A stretch of 64,000 bases of DNA from Sialis fuliginosa (lineage: Eukaryota > Arthropoda > Insecta > Megaloptera > Sialidae). The position numbers and the translations under genes are program-made. The DNA is taken from contig OY540816.1 in NCBI GenBank assembly GCA_961205875.1, forward strand, positions 4,288,701-4,352,700. The letters run 5' to 3'. The notes beneath the pieces were generated by a model, which worked only from the letters and a program-made list of their open reading frames with translations, did not search any database and was not told the origin of the DNA. Below, piece by piece: positions 20,267-33,300 of the stretch. Numbering within the stretch: position 1 is the stretch's first letter; each line of letters begins with the position of its first letter.

Positions 20267-21240
20267 CAGTGCAAGATTAAGCAAGCGCGGGGCCTGTAGC
20301 AAATGTTATAAAAAGCCCCTTGGCAGTGGCGTCGAAAGAGGAGGGGGTGGGGGTGAAACTCGGGGAGTAAATAGATAGTTTCACCCACTCACCCCGAAAA
20401 AGTCAATAGGATTTGTTTTGCACATTAAGCAGGTGTCACTCCCTGTGAATTTTTAACGACATAAAAATATCAGTGGGATCTATTTTTTAAATAAATTGGA
20501 TGATCATCACCGCTAGACTTTCAATAATAAAAAAATAATATTAAGATATTAAGGACAAGTATATCCCAAATCATTTTCCATCTCTTTCTTTTGACACGGC
20601 TCTGTTTTCGAATCAGATGCGCGGTCCATGCTCTATGTCTATGCCTAAATAGTCTTTATTTTTTAACAAATAAGATAGGTGTCACCCGGGTCGGACCACC
20701 CCACCCCCTAACTACACCGCTGACTGACTTGATTTAGAATATACAATCCTTTAAAAAATTGATCCGTTAATAAAAAATTAAGAGATATTCTTTTAACCCT
20801 TGGCAAAGAATGGAAAGGGAAGATAAAATTTGTTGAAATTTTTATTCAAAAATTATAAAGTGCAAGCTTTTGAATGAGATGGAACACGCAAATCTAATTA
20901 ATTTTCGCGGAAATATAACTGTTTGAAAATTTGATTTTTTTTTTTAATTATCCCTTAATTTTTTTGAGTAGTGTATAATAAAACACCACTTTTACAAACA
21001 AAATTTTTTTGATTTGATTTGAGCAAATTTAGAAAAATCGATTAAAAAAATCAAAGATCTTTCGAGATTGGAAACCCTAAATTTAAATTGTTAATTACTG
21101 TAGATTTGGACACCCCGTATCAACCATTGGACGGTAAGTGGTAAGGCCAATAAGAGATATTTTTCCGCAAAGTCGCGGGGCCCCCAGAGACACGGGGCCC
21201 GTAGCATTTACTACTCCTGCTACGTTGTTAATCCGGTATA
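20267..21240 (+). mobile_element. hAT-like CAGTGC..GATTAAG element, copy 2
   Basis: It abuts the previous foldback and starts CAGTGCAAGATTAAGC. The right part matches 1600-1735 closely (GATTTGGACACCCCGTAT, GGGCCCGTAGCATTTACTAC) and ends near GTTAATCCGGTATA. Target duplications could not be recognised. Confidence 0.55.
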
Positions 21241-21272
21241 TATCTGACAATGAGATTAAACTGCAATAACTA

Positions 21273-22765
21273 ATAGTATAGGAGCCAGCTGCAAAATGGG
21301 TGTAGATTTAACAACCGTCTGCCGTTGTGGTTTTTTTGAAGTACTCACTCAGACAAGCTCGGAAGATGAATCCGGTCCACCAGCTTGTGGGGATTTAATA
21401 GTTAGGGCCCACCAAAAATAAACAAAAAAAAATCACGTAACAACCGTTTGAATGAAACGGTTGCTTATAGTAGACCCCAATTAAAGATGTTTTGGATATA
21501 CGGCAGAAATTTTTGCGTAGGGGTTTAATTACAGGAGCCTCTCAAAATTTCGACCCAAAAAAATCAAATAACAACCGGACCAGACCTGGTGAAAAATGTT
21601 TATTTGGACATATACTTACATAAAAACATAATGGCAGAATTTTTTATGTAGGGACTTCGGTGCTATAAGGCCTACAAATGGCCAGAATTGGGCCCCAATC
21701 TTAAAAATGCTGTAAAATCTAAAATACCGAATGAAAATTTCTGCCGCGCGGTGCATGCCTTTGTTATGAATTATAAAATAGATATATACCCATGGCAGAA
21801 GTTTTTATTCATGCAGTTGCCCCTCCCAGCTCCCCCAAAAGGTAAATTTGGATTAGTAATAAAATGCACTAAAAAAATCATAACAAATAGGCCTATAGAG
21901 GCTTATAAACTTATAAAATGATAATATATTATTGTATTTAATGTTAGACACCCTCCGTGCCCCCCCTCGTACAATAATAAATTATCATTTTAAAAGTTCA
22001 AGCCATTATAGACCTAATGTAATAATTTTTTAGCGAATTTTATTACTAACCCAAATTTTCTTTTGGGGTTGAGGGGGGCCACGGGGTGTGTCTAACATTA
22101 AATACAATAATATATTATCATTTTATAAGTTTATAAGCCTCTATAGGCCTATTTGTTATGATTTTTTAGTGCATTTTATTACTAATCCAAATTTACCTTT
22201 TGGGGGAGCTGGGAGGGGCAACTGCATGAATAAAAACTTCTGCCATGGGTATATATCTATTTTATAGTTCATAACAAAGGTATACACCGCGCGGCAGAAA
22301 TTTTCATTCGGTATTTTAGATTTTACAGCATTTTTAAGATTAGGGCCCAATTCTGGCCCTTTGTAGGCCTTATGGCACCGAAGCCCCTACATAAAAAATT
22401 CTGCCATTATGTTTTTATGTAAGTATATGTCCAAATAAACATTTTGCACCAGGTCTGGTCCGGTTGTTATCTGATTTTTTTGAGTCGAAATTTTGAGAGG
22501 CCCCTGTAATTAAACCCCTACGCAAAAATTTCTGCCGTATATCCAAAATATCTTTAATTGGGGTCTACTATAAGCAACCGTTTCATTCAAACGGTTGTTA
22601 CGTGATTTTTTTTTGTTTATTTTTGGTGGGCCCTAACTATTAAATCCCCACAAGCTGGTGGACCGGATTCATCTTCCGAGCTTGTCTGAGTGAGTACTTC
22701 AAAAAAACCACAATGGCAGACGGTTGTTAAATCTACACCCATTTTGCAGCTGGCTCCTATACTAT
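21273..22765. mobile_element. Large foldback element, about 695-bp arms
   Basis: Left arm 21273-21965 and right arm 22071-22765 are near-perfect inverted copies, starting ATAGTATAGGAGCCAGCTGC, with about 100 bp between. The mirrored open frames at 21688-21921 (+) and 22156-22350 (-) have almost the same translation because of this symmetry; they resemble no known family. The centre (22019) is within about 20 bases of the midpoint between the stop codons of the two AGPAT copies. Confidence 0.8.
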
Positions 22766-22779
22766 AAACTTCACATTGC

Positions 22780-23280
22780 ATTAAATGAATTTTTTCACAG
22801 AAGAAAAGTTGATTTTCTCAATTTGTTTACCTTTGTTTGAATTATTATAGGAAATATAATTGACATAAAATTAAATAAAGTTACACTTTTGGTTTTGTTT
22901 TTATTATTAATTAAATAATAATATAAAATATGTTACATTTATATTCCTTTAAGAAGAAACAATAAGATAATTACTTACTTTCATGAATCAGATCCATACT
23001 AGATTTTTTTAGGATGTCTTGAATTGAAAAAAAAATGCATTTTAAGATAGTAGGGGGAGTTGGGGAGGGTTCATACATATTTAATACAATATACATTTTT
23101 TTTATAAAAACATTAAAAAACTAAAACAAAAGTTGTTTTCACTGGAAGTTAGGGACTTTGTACTGTACATAGCATAACAACATTAGTTGAGATAAATTAT
23201 CATATCTAAGTATGCATTTCATGTTTTGAAAAAAATAATTGAAAACTGTATTCATCCACCCCGACTCCGGCGACCTTTGA
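22780..23280. other. AT-rich spacer, nothing recognised
   Basis: No supported gene or repeat boundary. The frame at 23139-23345 on the minus strand runs into a GGTTCCGAAG repeat end and is not credible as a gene. Confidence 0.4.
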
Positions 23281-23284
23281 TACA

Positions 23285-23350
23285 TGTGTCGGGTGTATGC
23301 CATAAGGGTTCCGAAGTACGTGCTACGTGGAATGTTTAGAACCACATTTT
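23285..23350 (-). repeat. End fragment of the GGGTTCCGAAG repeat family
   Basis: TATGCCATAAGGGTTCCGAA followed by GTACGTGCTACGTGGAATG, as at 34540-34590 and, inverted, at 16035-16090. Confidence 0.55.
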
Positions 23351-23536
23351 TTTATTATTATTAATGGGATGGTCAAAGGTTGTTGGTAGTTTCGAAAGCG
23401 CATTTTTTTGTTATCGTCCATCGAATTGGATACGTCGATAATAAATACAGGCCCTGAAATGCAAATGATATATATATGTATATAGAAGTACGGAGTCACT
23501 ATAATTTAGAAGTACCTGCTTCATCCAAAGTTGTCT

Positions 23537-24344
23537 TTAAAAATCGAAAAAAAAATTCCCCCCAAAAATATCAACTTTTGAAAATTTGATTTAAAAAAAA
23601 AACGAAATATCTCAAAAACTGTCATAGATAGCGTAAAAATACAAGGGATCCACTTTGTAGGAAAATGTATATTATTTATTTTAAAAAATATTTTGCTGCA
23701 CAAAACTTTTGTTTAAATATATTTTTTCTATTTATAAAATTTAACTGAAAATTTGGGGCACATGTCAACTCTGAATTTTAAAAATAAAAATATATGTTGT
23801 AGCTTAATCATTCCTGAGTATGTAGCACTTTGAAAATTTATGAACATATGAAAACTTTATGAAATATTAATTTTTTAGGTAACAACGCGCGAGTCTTAGC
23901 GCGCTTGCTTGACGTATCACTGCGCGACTGTGTTGGAACATTAAACATTTACTGCAGTGATACGTCCAAGCAAGCGCGCTAAGACTCGCGCGTTGTTACC
24001 TAAAAAATTAATATTTCATAAAGTTTTCATATGTTCATAAATTTTCAAAGTGCTACATACTCAGGAATGATTAAGCTACAACATATATTTTTATTTTTAA
24101 AATTCAGAGTTGACATGTGCCCCAAATTTTCAGTTAAATTTTATAAATAGAAAAAATATATTTAAACAAAAGTTTTGTGCAGCAAAATATTTTTTAAAAT
24201 AAATTATATACATTTTCGTACAAAGTGGATCCCTTGTATTTTTACGCTATCTTTGACAGTTTATGAGATATTTCGTTTTTTTTTTTAAAAGTCAAATTTT
24301 CAAAAGTCGATATTTTTGGGGGGAATTTTTTTTTCGATTTTTAA
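23537..24344. mobile_element. Near-perfect palindrome, about 390-bp arms and 30-base loop
   Basis: Arms 23537-23923 and 23954-24344 are inverted copies with a spacer of only 30 bases. Around the centre the GC-rich stretch AACAACGCGCGAGTCTTAGC and its complement stand out from AT-rich flanks. The frame at 23521-23703 is a chance frame. Confidence 0.85.
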
Positions 24345-24622
24345 GTACCGTTAAAAATCTTCTTTTAACTAATACTAAAACATATGTAAAAATTAAAAAA
24401 ATCGGTAACAACAACAAAAAAAGTGTGTAGTTGAATGACCGATATGTATATCATTAGCATTTCAGTGTCTGTATTTTTTATACAGCGACAGATTGAGGAA
24501 TGAGGAAGCACACTCATGCTTATTTTCGAATACATTGATAAATAATTGCTTTTGAATTGTCTAATGCGGGTTATAAATTAGCACCAAATGTTTGATACCT
24601 GATTTGCTAAGATTTGACCTTG

Positions 24623-24655
24623 AGTGTGCCAGCTTAAATCTTAAGCTGGCACACT
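24623..24655. other. Perfect hairpin, 15-bp stem and 3-base loop
   Basis: AGTGTGCCAGCTTAA and its exact complement are separated by ATC. It is not followed by a T-run, and the function is unknown. Confidence 0.8.
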
Positions 24656-24659
24656 TGCC

Positions 24660-26100
24660 CGTAATTTTTTTAATGAAAGAGTTATCAATTTTTTGTGTGT
24701 GTACTAAATTAGCATTAAATAGGCTCTAATTTAGTACTCTTCTTTTATAGAGATGTGCTACATTTGTTGTGCTAATTTAAGGATGTATGGGATGTATTTC
24801 AAAATGCTACCAAATACATGAAAATTGGTTAGAATGTTCCCATTAGCATTCTTATGCAGTAGACAAAATATTAAATTGATTCACTAAGCCGTTTAGAAAT
24901 TATATTGATTTAAATTTAACATGTGTTCTTATGGGAAACTGATATTTTTCGGCATTTTTTAGGTAAAACACATTGATAAAATGCTAAACCGTTTCCGAGA
25001 AATAAATTATAATACAACAAAATTTTAAATTTCCCGCTCTACGACTGTTATGCATGTAAATTTGATAACAATGTAAACAAAGTATTTTTTGAAAAAACGA
25101 TTATTAAAGATCTTTGTTTTTTATAATTAGGTCATATATAATGTTTCTTATAGAGAATTAAAGAAAAATTTAGTACATAGTGCAATTAAAAGTGCATAAA
25201 TAATAAAATATCAAGATATTCTATTAGTGTTTGACAGCAATATTTACCAACCTGAAAATGACAATAGCTTTGTGAAAACTGATAATTAGAATGTGAAATA
25301 TTTATGTTAATAATGATAAATAACAATAATTGTTATATTTATAACACAGGATTGCGTATTTTTAATAATTATATAAACTATATTTATTAATTTGCAGCTA
25401 TAAATAACGTAAATTATATTTAAAAAATATTTTTATTAGGTTCAATTTGCCGTATAGTCAGTGTCAAAATAATAAACTATCTTTATTAGAATTTGTACAA
25501 ATTTAACAAAATAGTCATTGGAGAGGAAAAATTAGCTTCATATATGTAAGTTAACGACTCTAGTTATAATTTGTATTATTTATAACATCTATTACGATAT
25601 TTATAACGCAGATATTTGTATATTTCAAAATTTAACTACTTTTGTATCTGATTGTCCGTCCATACAAGCCTTAATATACCTGGGATATTCATGGGTTCGT
25701 TTTTAAAGAATATATTTTTTATTATTAACAATGAGAAAAAACACTTATGAGAAAAAGGATGTTCTATACTTAATTATTTAAAAAATGAAACTTTTAAAAT
25801 TTTTGAAATAGAACACCGTTTTGAAAATGAAAATTCGAAAAAAATGTTTAAGAGTTATCACAATAATTTCCATTATATACGAGTGGTAAGTTCAAAGAAA
25901 TAATCATGGTTCCAAGATCAGCTACAGCTAGGATTAGGATGACCATATGTTCTAAGAAAAAATACGAGGGGACACAATAATTTTGTTAAATAAATTTTTT
26001 ATATATGTAGCTCCACAAAACTAAAGAAAAAACTTAATATAATAACACCAAATATAAAACTAATTTAAACTCAATTATGTTTAACGTTTACATACAAACA
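24660..26100. other. AT-rich spacer, nothing recognised
   Basis: No open frame with codon-like character, no long inverted repeat, and no match to other blocks of the window was noticed. Confidence 0.4.
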
Positions 26101-26102
26101 CA

Positions 26103-26988
26103 GTGATTAAGATATAGGAAATTTAACATAGGAGCAATTAGAAGTTTTGTAGTAACCTTTGGTCATATTTAACGATGTGTGATTGGTACATTTTAAAATG
26201 CCGCCACAAAATTTAATAAAATAGGAATTAGTATTTTGTTTTCTTTATATCTGCCAAAAAATATTACTATAATTTTATCTAGGATAGACCGGGAGCTAGA
26301 AGGAAGTGAGTGGACATAATATGACAACCGGCAACTATGTTAAGATTCAAATATAATATAATCTTCAAATGAATGTTAACAATATGGTATACATACTTCA
26401 ATTTTAAAATTATTACCGGCACCCACCTTTACTTTAATTAACAACTTAGCTCGTTTCTCTACTCTGTGAGGGCAATTAAACACAGGCCAATATGAGCGCG
26501 CAGAGTAAAAAAACGCACATAGTTGTTAATTAAAATAAAGGTGGGTGCCGGTAATAATTGAAGTATACCATATTGTTAACATTCATTTGAAGATTATAAT
26601 TTTTTTTTTTAAATATGAATATCTTAGTTTTAAAGTGTACATTTTCATGATTGAAAACACCCAAATTCAAGGTTTTATGAACTTTAAAAAAACTATAACA
26701 AATAAAAGAGTAGAGTTACAGTTATGAGTGTAAGGACCTTTTTTAAGTGGAAAGGCCTAATGATGATATAAAAAAAGTTTTGATTTAAAAAAACATTTTT
26801 TTTCATTAATGTATTTTATTCTTTATAAAAGTTTAAAACAAAATACTGTTGATTAATTTAAAATTTATCAATTAGTTTCAAGGCGGCATTTCAAAATGCA
26901 CCAATCACACATCGTTAAATTTGACCAAAGGTTACTACAACATTTCTAATTGTCCCCATGTTAAATTTCCTATGTCTTAATCACAATA
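26103..26988. mobile_element. Foldback element with a second foldback nested inside
   Basis: Outer arms 26103-26208 and 26883-26988 are inverted (TAGTAACCTTTGGTCA, AACGATGTGTGATTGGT). The inner pair 26361-26445 and 26529-26605 is also inverted (GTGGGTGCCGGTAATAAT) with a loop carrying TATGAGCGCGCAGAG. It lies just downstream of the AGPAT copy 2 stop. Confidence 0.7.
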
Positions 26989-27038
26989 CTTAAGAAAATT
27001 AATAAATCAATGTTGTCATGTTGCAGGTAAATTAATTC

Positions 27039-27383
27039 TTATTCTACACAATTTGGATAATCGTCAGGTAAATGTTCAGTAACTTCTTTATGGACTTTTT
27101 TCAATGTTTCTGACATTTTATTCCTCACAGTCTTCATTAGATCTGGTATATCTTTTTCAGTTAATCCTTTAGTTGGCACAGGATCTAATGCTGTAATAAT
27201 AATACGTCCAGGCGAATCGAAAAAATGCGATTTTGTATCGATGAAATAATACGGTGAAAACACTACAGGCACTATCGGCACTTGGGCATTAACGGCTGTG
27301 AAGAAAGCCCCCTTCTTAAACTCCAGTAAATTCCCATCGTGCTTGGTGTTTCTTGTTCCTTCAGGAAATATCCAAATATTGTA
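27039..27383 (-). CDS. AGPAT: AGPAT copy 2, coding exon 4 (motifs III and IV, stop)
   Basis: The exon is 345 nt after the acceptor TTTTAG, starting YNIWIFPEGTRN and ending at TAA. Seven residues differ from copy 1. Sequence after the stop is not alignable with that after copy 1, so the duplication boundary or later insertions lie very close to the stop. Confidence 0.92.
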   Translation of the reverse strand, partial: YNIWIFPEGTRNTKHDGNLLEFKKGAFFTAVNAQVPIVPVVFSPYYFIDTKSHFFDSPGRIIITALDPVPTKGLTEKDIPDLMKTVRNKMSETLKKVHKEVTEHLPDDYPNCVE

Positions 27384-30300
27384 CTAAAACAAAATATTTT
27401 GATTAATAAAAAAAACCTACATTAATTGATTTTTTAAAATTCGTTGAATATCCGTTTAGTATTTTTATATTTATTACTTTGGAAATATTGATACGACGAA
27501 ATTTACAGCACAACTTAATAATTTGGTATTACATGCTTTTTTACGTGCTTTTTTCCCCGTGTGCTAGTTGTTAGTTGTAGAACTGCCGTGCCGGTAGCTG
27601 CTGACATTACGTTTTGTCACTGCAAACCATGTTCAAAAAGTTCCTCCCCCCCCCCCCCCCCCAAATGCTTATTTTTAGTTAATTTTATGTGCAGTTGTTT
27701 GATATTCGTTACCTTCGCATATTTTTAACATTTTCGTTAAACAACAATTAAATATTCAAATTTCCCGCGTTTAGGTTAGGTTAGGTTAAAAACATGCTAT
27801 AATAATATACAAGTTAACTGTCCTTGATTAGGTTGGTTAGTTTCTGTTAGGTTAGGTTAGGTTAACTAAACAAGGACAGTTAAACTAACCTAACAGAAAC
27901 GATCCGACCTAAACAAGGCAGGGCCGTAACTAGTGGCTCGGGGGCCCCGGGGCAAGAGGTGACCAAGGGGCCCCCAGATATGCAAAAAATAAAAATTGAA
28001 GACCTTTTTTTGGATCATAGCTTGCAAATTTTACATTTGTTACTGATTTTTATTTGAATGACTTTTTTTGCTTGCCAGCTAGAATTTTACACTTCTTAGT
28101 AATTTTAATGGATAATAAGTGTAAAATTGAAGTTTATAAGCCGAAAAAAGGTCATTAAAATCAAAATTAGTAATAAGTAAATCACGTTTTCAAGTTAGCA
28201 CCAAATATATTTTTTTAAATCTTCAATTTATTTATTTTTTCTTGCTCACTCCAATTTTTAGGCTGCTGCAAGAGCCCCCTAGCCTCGGGGGCCCCGGGGC
28301 ACTGCCCCGGCTGCCCCGGTGGTAGTTACGGCCCTGAAACAAGGACAGTTAACCTAACCTAACCTAACAGAAACTAACCAACCTAAACAAGGACAGTTAA
28401 CTTGTATATTATTATAGCATGTTTTTAACCTAACCTAACTTAAACGCGGGTAATTTGAATAATTAATTGTTGTTTAACAAAAATGTTAAAAATCTGCAAA
28501 AGTAATAACTATCAAACGATAGACTTTTACTATCAAACATTTTCAAATAAAAATGAATCTTGTAATCCCAAAATGAACTCAATAATCAAATGTGGGGAGG
28601 GGCTAACTTTTTCATAACATTTAATTAATACAAATTAATTAAACTAATAAAACTATCAAATGACAAAATTAGACTATCAAACACTATCAAACGAATATCA
28701 AACGATTGCTCATAAAATTAACTAAAAATATGCATTAGGGCTAGAATTTTAAAAACAAGAAACGCGGGAAATTTGAATATTTAATTGTTGTTTAACAAAA
28801 ATGTTAAAAATCTGCTATGGTAACAACTATCAAAAAGGAATCTTGTAAACCTAGAATAAATTCAATAATCAAATGTGGGGGGGGGCTAACTTTTTCATAA
28901 AATTTATTTAATTAATACTAATTAACTATCCGTCCGTGTGTGTGTCTGTCCCCCTGAATCCTTGTCACACGCATAACTCATGAACCACAGAACCGATATT
29001 GTTGAAACTTGGTCGGATGGTTGGGTCTGGCTTGAGGACGGTCCCATTTCAAAATCATCAAAATCGTGAGTAAGGAGGAGGGGTGACATCCCAAAATATT
29101 AATTTTTTCAAGATATCTCAAGAACGACACATTGTCATGTTACGTGAAAATTTTATAGAATATTTTTTGTAGAGCTTTCAATTCCCTATAATACGGGTCT
29201 ACAACGTTTGTTGTAAAATATTCCCTTACAAAGATTTATCTAAATTTATTTTAAAATTAGTGTTTTGTTTTTCTAAATTGATATAATTTGCTTGAACATA
29301 TTAAATGTCATTTTGGAGTTTTAAATGTCATTTTGACGTTTGCATAAATTTAGATTTAGATTGAATTTGTGAAAAAATTAAAAATATACGAAAAAATAAT
29401 CAGGTGCGTCTTAAGAAACATTTCGAACTAATATTTTTTAGTAAAATTGTATAAAAATGAAATGGTTAACCAATTCTAAGCAATTTATCTGAGCATCGGT
29501 TTTTATTTAAATTGTTCAATGATTAATTATCTTTGGTGAATTTAGCACGAGGAAGCACTGTGTATTTACTTGGAAGATGTTTTTATTTTAAACACCATTA
29601 GTTTGTCATAAAAAGAAATAACCTATACGGCGTGGACGCTGTACGAATGCACGTTATAGTTAGGCGGCTATTACACTATCAAATAAATATGTCAAAAATC
29701 TTTGACAAATATTTGATCATATTTCTTTGATAGTGTAATAGCCGCCTTAGATTTATTTTAAAATAAAACGGCCAAGTGCGTGTTGGGCACGCACTTGATA
29801 GGTTTCCGTAGTCATTACGATTTATAAACAAGAATTATTTCAACGGACGCTCTGATAACGACATTTAAATGCAAATATATCGTGACTGAAGGGTTAAAAT
29901 CAAAAGGTCATATAACATTTTTTGTTGCATTTTAGGAGACCTATCTAAAGATACCCCACTCAATGGGGTAAGTGAAAAAAAATTTGAGAGCAATTTTCAG
30001 TCTATGGGAGGGGGTCCAAAATAATTTTGACAGTGTTCATTATAATTTTCAGTGAAAGTACTAATTCAAAGTTACATTCTGAATTTTTTTCAGATTTTTT
30101 GAATAGATAGTTTAGAAATTAGGGTGAGGGGGGACGCTCTGATAACGACATTTAAATGCAAATATATCGTGACTGAAGGGTTAAAATCAAAAGATCATTT
30201 AACATTTTTTGTTGCATTTTAGGAGACCTATCCAATGACATCACATTCCATGGGATATGTGAAAAAAAAATTGTGAGTTCATTTTTCAGTCTATAGGAGG

Positions 30301-33300
30301 GGGGTCCAAAATAATTTTGACAGTGTTCGTTATAATTTTCAGTGGAAGTACTAATTAAAGGCTACATTCATGAATTTTTTCAGATTTTTTAAATATGATA
30401 GTTTAGAAATTAGGGTGGGGGGGACGCTTTTATCACGACTTTGAACGCAAATATATCGTGACTGAAGGGTTAAAATCAAAATGGCATATTGCATTTTTTA
30501 TTGCATTTTAGGAGACCTATCTTAAAGACTCCCCACTTAATGGATTAAGTGAATTTTTTTTTTTAAATACTTTTCAGTCTATGGAAAGGGGGTTCAAAAA
30601 AATTTTTTTTCAATAATATTATCATTTCTGTTTTTGGGTTATCAGTCTTCGTCTGTGCACCAAAATTTTTGAGGACGGACGGACGGACATGGCGAAACTA
30701 TAAGGTTTCCTAGTTTTCTACGGAAACTTAAAAAATGTAATCTTGTTAATTGTGTCATACCTTATGATTTATCATTAAATCTGTGGTCATCTCTAAGGTT
30801 TTAAAAGCAGCCTTTTTATTACTACGGTCTATAAATACGACCCCACACAGGTAAGCACAGAGTCCAAAAGGCCACAAATAGAATAATTCCTTTTTAGCAA
30901 TTGGAGCACATTTGCCGAAGTGGTGCCAATGGTTAAACATTCCTGTAATAAATAAATAATGATGTTTAAGTCTTTTTACAAAATATTTTTCGATGTATTT
31001 TGATTTAATTACAATTTAAATCACCCAAAAATAAACTTTTATTGTTAATTAAGTTATAACGTGAACGGAATACAGAGAATTACTGGTTGCAATGTATTCG
31101 TAGAGAAAGAATATATATATTTGTGTGTAAGGCGGCTATTACACTATCAAAGAAATGTGATAAAATTTCTTTGATCAAAGAAATATGACAGTGTAATAAG
31201 TCAACTTTTATAATATTTACCTTAATAATATTTCTATGATCATAGTTAATGACAGTCTCTTATATTTGATCAAATGTTTTTTGACAGATAAATCAAAATG
31301 GCGACTACCAAGTTATCACTGACAGTTACAGTTAATATATTAATATCAACATAATCCAGTATTATATGATAATCTTCTTATTGATTATAAAAACTGCAAT
31401 ACACAGTTGTAAATTCAAACCTCGATCGCGTCAACTGACGAACATCCACACATTGATTATCAAAATGCACCAAAAAAGAAGAAAATATCCCTAGATAATA
31501 TTAAGAAAATATTATCAAATATTTTATGTAGTGTAATAGAACAAAATCTCGTATTTTATCAAAGAAATATGATCAAATCTTTGTCAAAGATCTTTGACAT
31601 ATTTATTTGATAGTGTAATAGCCGCCTTAGACAGAGGTTACACGAGTCTGGCATCAGTTCAGTCCGTGACCTTGATCCAGACTGATTAGTCGGTTCCACT
31701 GGGGGGGGAAAAAGGAGTGTCAGGAGGGGGTTTTAGTGGATATTGGGCGCTCTGACCTGAGTCCCACACTACACGGTGTAAATTGCCGGGTGTGCGTAAA
31801 CAGCATTTCCCCCTCCTGGGGGAAAAAAATAAAAAAACAAAAAAAAATGACGGATCGTCTAATGCATTGATTGACGGACTGACGGATATTTTGATATTTT
31901 TCATCAGTCTGAAGGCCACGAATACGAACTATTTAAAAATTAAATGCTATGAGAATATTTAAACATTTTTCTATTAATTATTGAAAATATTGAAATAATA
32001 AAAATGCCATTATGTCAGGTTTTTTTTAAATTTCATTTAATGACACGAAAATAAAAATATCTTATTACTAATTTTCCATATTTGCGACCTATAGCACGTA
32101 ATTAAAGATTTTATAAAAAATAGTAAACGTAATTCCGTTTTAGGTTTTAAAGTTTAAAAAATCTATAAAATTTCGGTAAATATTTTTTTTAAATCAATAA
32201 TTTTAAAGTAAACAAATGAAAAGATAATAAAATACTTTTATTTATATAGAAACAGAAAAAAATGTTGAGTCGATACATTGTATGTGCTGTTTGTAAGTGC
32301 GCAATCCACCTCATCATTTTGTAGCAACCACATGAAAATTGATTTAAAACTATTTTTTATTAATACATATTTAATATGTTTGATAAAAAAAATGTTATTT
32401 TCCCGGATATTTCCGTTCATAATTTTGCAAATTTCAATCAGATCAAATGATGTTTTTTTTTTAATTTCCTCGATGAAATATGAACCATTATAGTATGTTT
32501 ATTGTTTATATTATTTACTTTTCTAATAAAAAACTTATTGCACAAAAATCACAAGATATATATACAAAAATATATCTGACAGAAATACTACCCTGAACTG
32601 TAGTAAGCTACCAATCAGATTCTTAGAAAAAGAGATAGATATATTCCAAACTATACTGCATCTCTCTTTCATCTTTTGAACAAATGTTACACCATTGTAT
32701 TAATACAGAATGCGCTGTCCATGCTTTATGTCTATGATCCAAAACACTTACTAGTAAGTGCCAAATGAGATATGGATAGAAGTTGCAATACAATGAAAAA
32801 CACCTGTTTGCAATGAATGTTTTGACCTTGCATAGATAACTGAAAACCGACTTCCCTTCTACGATAACTACGCTATTACAGAGTGCAAGGTTTCCTTTTG
32901 TGACGATGCCTTGTGGCCAACTAACATTCAAAAAGTGGACATACACCCCGGATGCAGTGGCGTGGTAACGGGGGGGGGGGATTCGGGGACGAAACCCCTC
33001 CTCCGAAATATTCTGTGTTTTAAAAAAACGTATGTTTTGAGAAAAAATCAGTTCAAAATACCTTAAAAAAAATTAACTTATATGTATAACTAGCTGAGCC
33101 CGCACGGCTTCGCTCGCGTGGACTATGGAATTAAAACACGATTAGTTATTATTGTAATAAAAACCAAACACCACTTAAATTACCTACCTAACAAAAGCGA
33201 ATCAGAACAAAAAGTAAACACAATTTTTGTTCTATTTAAAAGTTAATTATTGAAAACAAAATAAACAATTGACAATCAAAAGAACACCGACCTGTGATCA

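Noticed and set aside
21688-22350. Two open frames of 77 and 64 residues with nearly the same protein on opposite strands
   Set aside because: They are the two arms of one foldback element; the similarity follows from the palindrome, and the sequence has no family resemblance.
32623-32946. 107-residue minus-strand frame with several cysteines
   Set aside because: Composition is not coding-like, it lies inside an AGPAT intron, and no domain can be recognised.
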